From an uncultured Eubacterium sp. (GTDB taxonomy: Bacteria > Bacillota_A > Clostridia > Lachnospirales > Lachnospiraceae): a stretch of 9,544 bases of DNA. Under the pieces are notes generated by a model. The model saw only the letters and a program-made list of their open reading frames with translations, ran no database searches and was not told where the DNA came from. The position numbers were made by a program, and so were the translations under genes. Each line of letters opens with the position of its first letter. The stretch's first letter is position 1. Where the stretch lies: contig CAOXUF010000013.1 in assembly GCA_948560485.1 (NCBI GenBank), positions 1,673 through 11,216 of the forward strand, written 5' to 3'. This document shows, piece after piece, positions 6,597 through 9,544 of this stretch.

Positions 6597-7334
6597 CTAT
6601 TCTTCCATAAAATACATCAGTACAGACATCAACATCATACCTGCTGTCTCAGTTCGAAGAATTCGTTTTCCCAATGTAATTTCTTTTGCCCCACTTTGCT
6701 GTGCCATCTCTACTTCTTCTTTTGCAAATCCACCTTCTGAACCAATAAAAATTCCAACATTCATTCCGGTTTTTATTGTGGAAATTATCTCTCTGGTCTG
6801 TTCCATGTTTTCAGCTTCTTCATAAGGAATGAGAAGCATGTCCATATCTTTTGCCATCGTAAGTGCCTGCTTATATGTTACAGGCTCAATAACCTGTGGA
6901 ATAATGCCACGTTTTGACTGCTTTGCAGCACTCTCTGCAATAGCATTCCACCGTTTCGTCTTGGCTGCTGCTTTTTTTGCATCTAATTTTACAACACACC
7001 GTTTCGTTGCCATAGGAACAATCTGATAGGCTCCCAGTTCAATCATCTTCTGGATAATCAGCTCCATCTTATCGCCCTTTGGCAATGCTTGAAATAAGGT
7101 AACCTTAATGGGCAGTTCCCTGGTCTGCCCATTAATATCTTCTATATCAACAATTACTTCATCTTCTTTCAACTGACGAATAGCGCAAATATATTCTCTA
7201 TCACTGCCATCGCTGACTAAAACAGTTTCTCCTATCTTCATACGAAGAACATTTTTTATATGATTTACGTCTTTGCCTGTTATGGAAATTGCCTCTTCGC
7301 CAATCTGTTCAGGCTCTACAAAAAATCGATACAT
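6597..7334 (-). CDS. rsmE: 16S rRNA (uracil1498-N3)-methyltransferase RsmE
   Basis: RsmE methylates N3 of U1498 in the decoding region of 16S rRNA using S-adenosylmethionine. The 245-residue length is typical. The N-terminal PUA-like domain starts MYRFFVEPEQ and contains DVNHIKNVLRMKIGE (22-36). The SPOUT methyltransferase domain follows from about residue 73, with QALPKGDKMELIIQK, then the trefoil-knot cofactor motifs IGSEGGF (197-203) and LGKRILRTETA (221-231). It starts 27 nt after the prmA stop. The ribosome binding site is poor: a GGA 8 nt before the ATG and a better AAAGGA 16 nt before it, so translation may rely on coupling to prmA. The next gene, the cysteine desulfurase, begins 42 nt downstream. 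The prmA-rsmE pair is conserved across Firmicutes. The assignment is secure. Confidence 0.97.
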   Translation of the reverse strand: MYRFFVEPEQIGEEAISITGKDVNHIKNVLRMKIGETVLVSDGSDREYICAIRQLKEDEVIVDIEDINGQTRELPIKVTLFQALPKGDKMELIIQKMIELGAYQIVPMATKRCVVKLDAKKAAAKTKRWNAIAESAAKQSKRGIIPQVIEPVTYKQALTMAKDMDMLLIPYEEAENMEQTREIISTIKTGMNVGIFIGSEGGFAKEEVEMAQQSGAKEITLGKRILRTETAGMMLMSVLMYFMEE

Positions 7335-7361
7335 CTCTTTTGTCCGAATTTCCTTTCGCTA

Positions 7362-8327
7362 TTATTTTTTTACTGCAATGATGCTGCGCCAGTCTCCCTG
7401 ATTTACCACATCTTTTAATTCAAGATTGTCATTACTTTTCACAGCTTCTTTTACTTCATCTTCTTTCATATAAATAATGCCTGACGAAATAAATATTCCA
7501 CCTGTTTTTAAGAATCTATCTACCATTCCTGCAATTGGAATAATAACATCTGCTAAAATATTTGCCACTACAATATCATATTTCTTATTCTCAAATTTTG
7601 CCTGTAACTGCGTATCTTCAAGAACATTTCCGGCGATTACTTCCACATCTTCCATGGACATTTTATTTACTGCAAAATTTTCTCCTACTGCCTCAATTGC
7701 CGCTGGATCTATATCTGTCATATCTACATCTGCTGCTCCTAATTTCTTTGCAACAATAGATAAAATACCACTACCACAACCAAGGTCTAATACATTATCT
7801 CCATCTTTTACATATTTTATTAACTGCTTGATGCACAATTGCGTAGTATCATGCTTTCCTGTACCAAAAGCGGTGCCTGGGTCTATTTCTATCATTTCCA
7901 TATCTTTGTGTATGTCATCTAATTCTTCCCAAGTCGGCTTAATAAAAAAATTATCTACTGTAAAAGACTTAAAATATTTCTTCCAATTATTTACCCAATC
8001 CACATCTTCTGTCAGACTTTTTTCAATACTTCCTTCCCCTATCTTTATAAAAGTATTTGCTTCCTTTAATTTTTCACGGAGTGTATCTAATAATAGTTCA
8101 TCGTCCTTATCTTCTGAATTTTCTTCTGTGTAAAAACTAATATAGGCTGTCCCATCATCCTCTGGAAGATCAGCAAGATAGTCAATAAACTGCTTTTCTT
8201 TGTCCTCTTGGGATATCTGCACATTATCTTCTATCTGAACTCCATTAATACCTAATTCCATAAGAATTCCGCTAACGAAATCTTCTGCCTGCGTTGTTGT
8301 TTTCAGACGATATTTATTCCACTTCAT
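7362..8327 (-). CDS. prmA: Ribosomal protein L11 methyltransferase PrmA
   Basis: PrmA trimethylates amino groups of ribosomal protein L11 with S-adenosylmethionine. The 321 residues show an N-terminal substrate-recognition domain (about 1-100), a linker, and a class I Rossmann methyltransferase domain. Key motifs are the PrmA-specific DPGTAFGTGKH at 149-159, the cofactor loop LDLGCGSG at 180-187, the acidic motif TDIDPAA at 204-210 and the catalytic-loop sequence VVANILAD at 253-260. There is an acidic stretch at 68-79 in the N-terminal half. The ATG is preceded by GGAG (8337-8334) with a 6-nt spacer. It is the first gene after the terminator of the upstream hydrolase and a plausible promoter, so it probably leads the prmA-rsmE-nifS-thiI transcript. 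In many Firmicutes the same gene follows dnaJ; here the upstream neighbour is an unrelated secreted hydrolase. Confidence 0.97.
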   Translation of the reverse strand: MKWNKYRLKTTTQAEDFVSGILMELGINGVQIEDNVQISQEDKEKQFIDYLADLPEDDGTAYISFYTEENSEDKDDELLLDTLREKLKEANTFIKIGEGSIEKSLTEDVDWVNNWKKYFKSFTVDNFFIKPTWEELDDIHKDMEMIEIDPGTAFGTGKHDTTQLCIKQLIKYVKDGDNVLDLGCGSGILSIVAKKLGAADVDMTDIDPAAIEAVGENFAVNKMSMEDVEVIAGNVLEDTQLQAKFENKKYDIVVANILADVIIPIAGMVDRFLKTGGIFISSGIIYMKEDEVKEAVKSNDNLELKDVVNQGDWRSIIAVKK

Positions 8328-8403
8328 AAAACGCTCCGTTCTAAATCGTATATATATTTCTTTATATCCTATATTCTACATAAACAAACTCTTTAACCGA
8401 AAT

Positions 8404-8432
8404 ATCATATCATAGAAAGGGGAATTACGCAA
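8404..8432 (-). promoter_or_regulatory. Possible promoter of the prmA block
   Basis: On the minus strand TTGCGT (8432-8427) and TATGAT (8409-8404) are 17 nt apart; the -10 box matches five of six consensus bases, the -35 box only the TTG. A start near 8397 would give a leader of about 70 nt before prmA. The box TATGAT occurs twice in overlap (8414-8404). The -35 box overlaps the tail of the preceding terminator. No riboswitch-like structure was evident in the leader. Confidence 0.4.
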
Positions 8433-8461
8433 ATCGAAAGAAGCAGACTTTCGTCTGCTTC
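8431..8461 (-). terminator. Intrinsic terminator of the secreted hydrolase gene
   Basis: On the minus strand GAAGCAGAC (8461-8453) pairs perfectly with GTCTGCTTC (8448-8440) around a GAAA tetraloop, followed by TTTCGATTT. It begins 24 nt after the hydrolase stop codon. The 9-bp GC-containing stem and GNRA loop make a strong hairpin; the T tract is interrupted by CGA. Confidence 0.75.
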
Positions 8462-8485
8462 CTATACTAATTTATTGAACAGTTG

Positions 8486-9544
8486 TTATTTCTTATAAAC
8501 TTTAACTGTTTTTCGATTACTCCATTTTCCATAATAAGTCTTATTGTTTACTACTTTATATGCTCTCACCTTCACATAGTAATTCTTATTGGCTTTCAAT
8601 TTCTTAATTGTAAATGTCGCTTTTTTAACTTTCTTTATGATTGTAGTCTTCTTACCAAACTTCTTCTTCGTAGAATATTTTACAACATATCCTTTTACTC
8701 CACTTACTGCTTTCAAAGAAATTTTTGCTTTTGTCTTACCTGTTCTTTTGGTTGATTTTACTTTTACTTTTTTAACTTTTATTGTCGAGTTTTTTGCGGG
8801 TACCGTATTACTTTTTGTTGTTATTTCTTCTATAGTTGTTGCTTCTGGCACTTCCGTCGTTATCTCTTCTAATGTTGTTTCCTCTGTAGTCTCTTCTTCT
8901 GGTGTTAAATCAATTGTTACAGGTTTTGAAATGCTTTCTCCCGGATAAATTGTCTTATATCCTTCTCTATATAATGTAGCTAATTCATCATACATTCTAG
9001 AGAATAAATCAGGATTAAAGTTTGTTATTTTAAATCCACAGCCCTTCAAATTCATCTTTGCCACTTCTAATCCTTCTGGGCTGGTTCCTCTTTCTGCATA
9101 TCCTTCCGATTCAGAACCTGTGCCATTCAAATCGATAGCATATCCTGTATCTGCATTATATCTTCCTGAACCATTGTATTTTGTAATAATCAAACTTGTG
9201 CTGGCAAAAACACCACCTGACCATTTTTCAGTCTCCTCATTGTATATACCATCTCCACCTAGCAGGTTACATGTAATCGCAGCCATACCATCTCTATCTG
9301 TATAGGAACCTATTCTTGTTTCTCTATACCATGGATTTCCTGTTGTTGCTGTTGGATGAATCAATATTGTGCATCCCATAGCTGCATAATATCTTCCAAG
9401 TTCCGGATAGAAATGTCCATCTCTACAAATGTCTATACCGATTTTTCCCCATTCTGTTTCAAACATTTTAGGATTTTTGCCCGGTACTGACCACTGATTT
9501 TCCGAGCCTGCTCTATGTATTTTCTGATAAGAATCAATTGTTCC
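8486..9544 (-). CDS. Carbon-nitrogen hydrolase (nitrilase superfamily) with C-terminal Fn3-like domain, partial
   Basis: The frame is open to the right edge, so the N-terminus is missing and the internal Met at 9466 is not the start. In the 352 visible residues, the nitrilase-superfamily lysine is Lys8 in YQKIHR and the nucleophile is Cys40 in GIDICRDGHFYPE; the catalytic Glu would lie off-window. The hydrolase domain runs to about residue 190. A Thr/Glu-rich linker follows (about 214-244), then a basic fibronectin-III-like domain (about 254-351) with GYVVKYSTKKKFG and NYYVKVRAYK. Such tails occur on exported proteins of Lachnospiraceae, so an extracellular or wall-associated amidase or nitrilase is inferred; any signal peptide would lie outside the window. 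The substrate is unknown. It ends at its own terminator and is probably not part of the prmA transcript. Confidence 0.85.
   Translation of the reverse strand, partial: GTIDSYQKIHRAGSENQWSVPGKNPKMFETEWGKIGIDICRDGHFYPELGRYYAAMGCTILIHPTATTGNPWYRETRIGSYTDRDGMAAITCNLLGGDGIYNEETEKWSGGVFASTSLIITKYNGSGRYNADTGYAIDLNGTGSESEGYAERGTSPEGLEVAKMNLKGCGFKITNFNPDLFSRMYDELATLYREGYKTIYPGESISKPVTIDLTPEEETTEETTLEEITTEVPEATTIEEITTKSNTVPAKNSTIKVKKVKVKSTKRTGKTKAKISLKAVSGVKGYVVKYSTKKKFGKKTTIIKKVKKATFTIKKLKANKNYYVKVRAYKVVNNKTYYGKWSNRKTVKVYKK

Noticed and set aside
7477..8133. 218-codon plus-strand open frame opposite prmA
   Set aside because: It lies wholly antisense to a secure gene, has low-complexity Ser/Ile/Phe/Thr-rich composition and no recognisable domain.
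8483..8948. Plus-strand open frames opposite the linker and Fn3-like region
   Set aside because: Phe/Val/Ser-rich composition is what the complement of Lys- and Glu-rich codons gives; no ribosome binding site or homology was seen.
9464..9466. Internal Met as the start of the hydrolase gene
   Set aside because: The frame continues open to the window edge and encodes the catalytic YQKIHR motif upstream, so the gene is truncated by the window and does not start here.

Overview
The window is AT-rich, densely packed chromosomal DNA from a low-GC Gram-positive bacterium. It is most likely a member of the Clostridia and probably of the Lachnospiraceae. The reasons are the linked ireB-ruvX-DUF1292 trio (a Firmicutes signature), RNase J, strong AGGAGG-like ribosome binding sites, an HPr-like regulator, and a surface enzyme ending in a lysine-rich fibronectin-III-like domain of a kind common in gut Lachnospiraceae. 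No tRNA, rRNA, CRISPR array, insertion sequence or prophage feature was seen. No stretch longer than 300 bases lacks a gene.

Layout: all genes but one lie on the minus strand, so transcription runs from high to low coordinates. From the right edge: (1) a partial secreted carbon-nitrogen hydrolase (nitrilase superfamily) with a Thr/Glu-rich linker and a cationic C-terminal domain, ending at a clear terminator (8431-8461). (2) A block starting at a promoter near 8404-8432: prmA (ribosomal protein L11 methyltransferase), rsmE (16S rRNA m3U1498 methyltransferase), a NifS-type cysteine desulfurase and thiI (tRNA 4-thiouridine synthesis). (3) One plus-strand gene for a 75-residue HPr-like protein without the phosphocarrier histidine, with its own promoter and a double hairpin at its 3' end. 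(4) A second minus-strand block: mtaB (tRNA ms2t6A37 methylthiotransferase), ireB, ruvX, a very acidic DUF1292 protein, and the first 414 codons of RNase J, which runs off the left edge.

Functional reading: most of the window is core information processing. PrmA, RsmE, ThiI and MtaB each modify a part of the translation machinery. The desulfurase next to thiI is its probable sulfur donor. RuvX is linked to rRNA processing and RNase J to RNA decay and maturation. IreB is the small target of a PASTA-type Ser/Thr kinase and links the cluster to cell-envelope signalling.

I do not see a previously undescribed defence, mobile or biosynthetic system here. The points most worth a second look are the inverted HPr-like gene splitting an otherwise co-directional housekeeping block, the loss of the catalytic histidine in that protein, the tandem hairpins between it and thiI, and the charge-segregated C-terminus of the secreted hydrolase.
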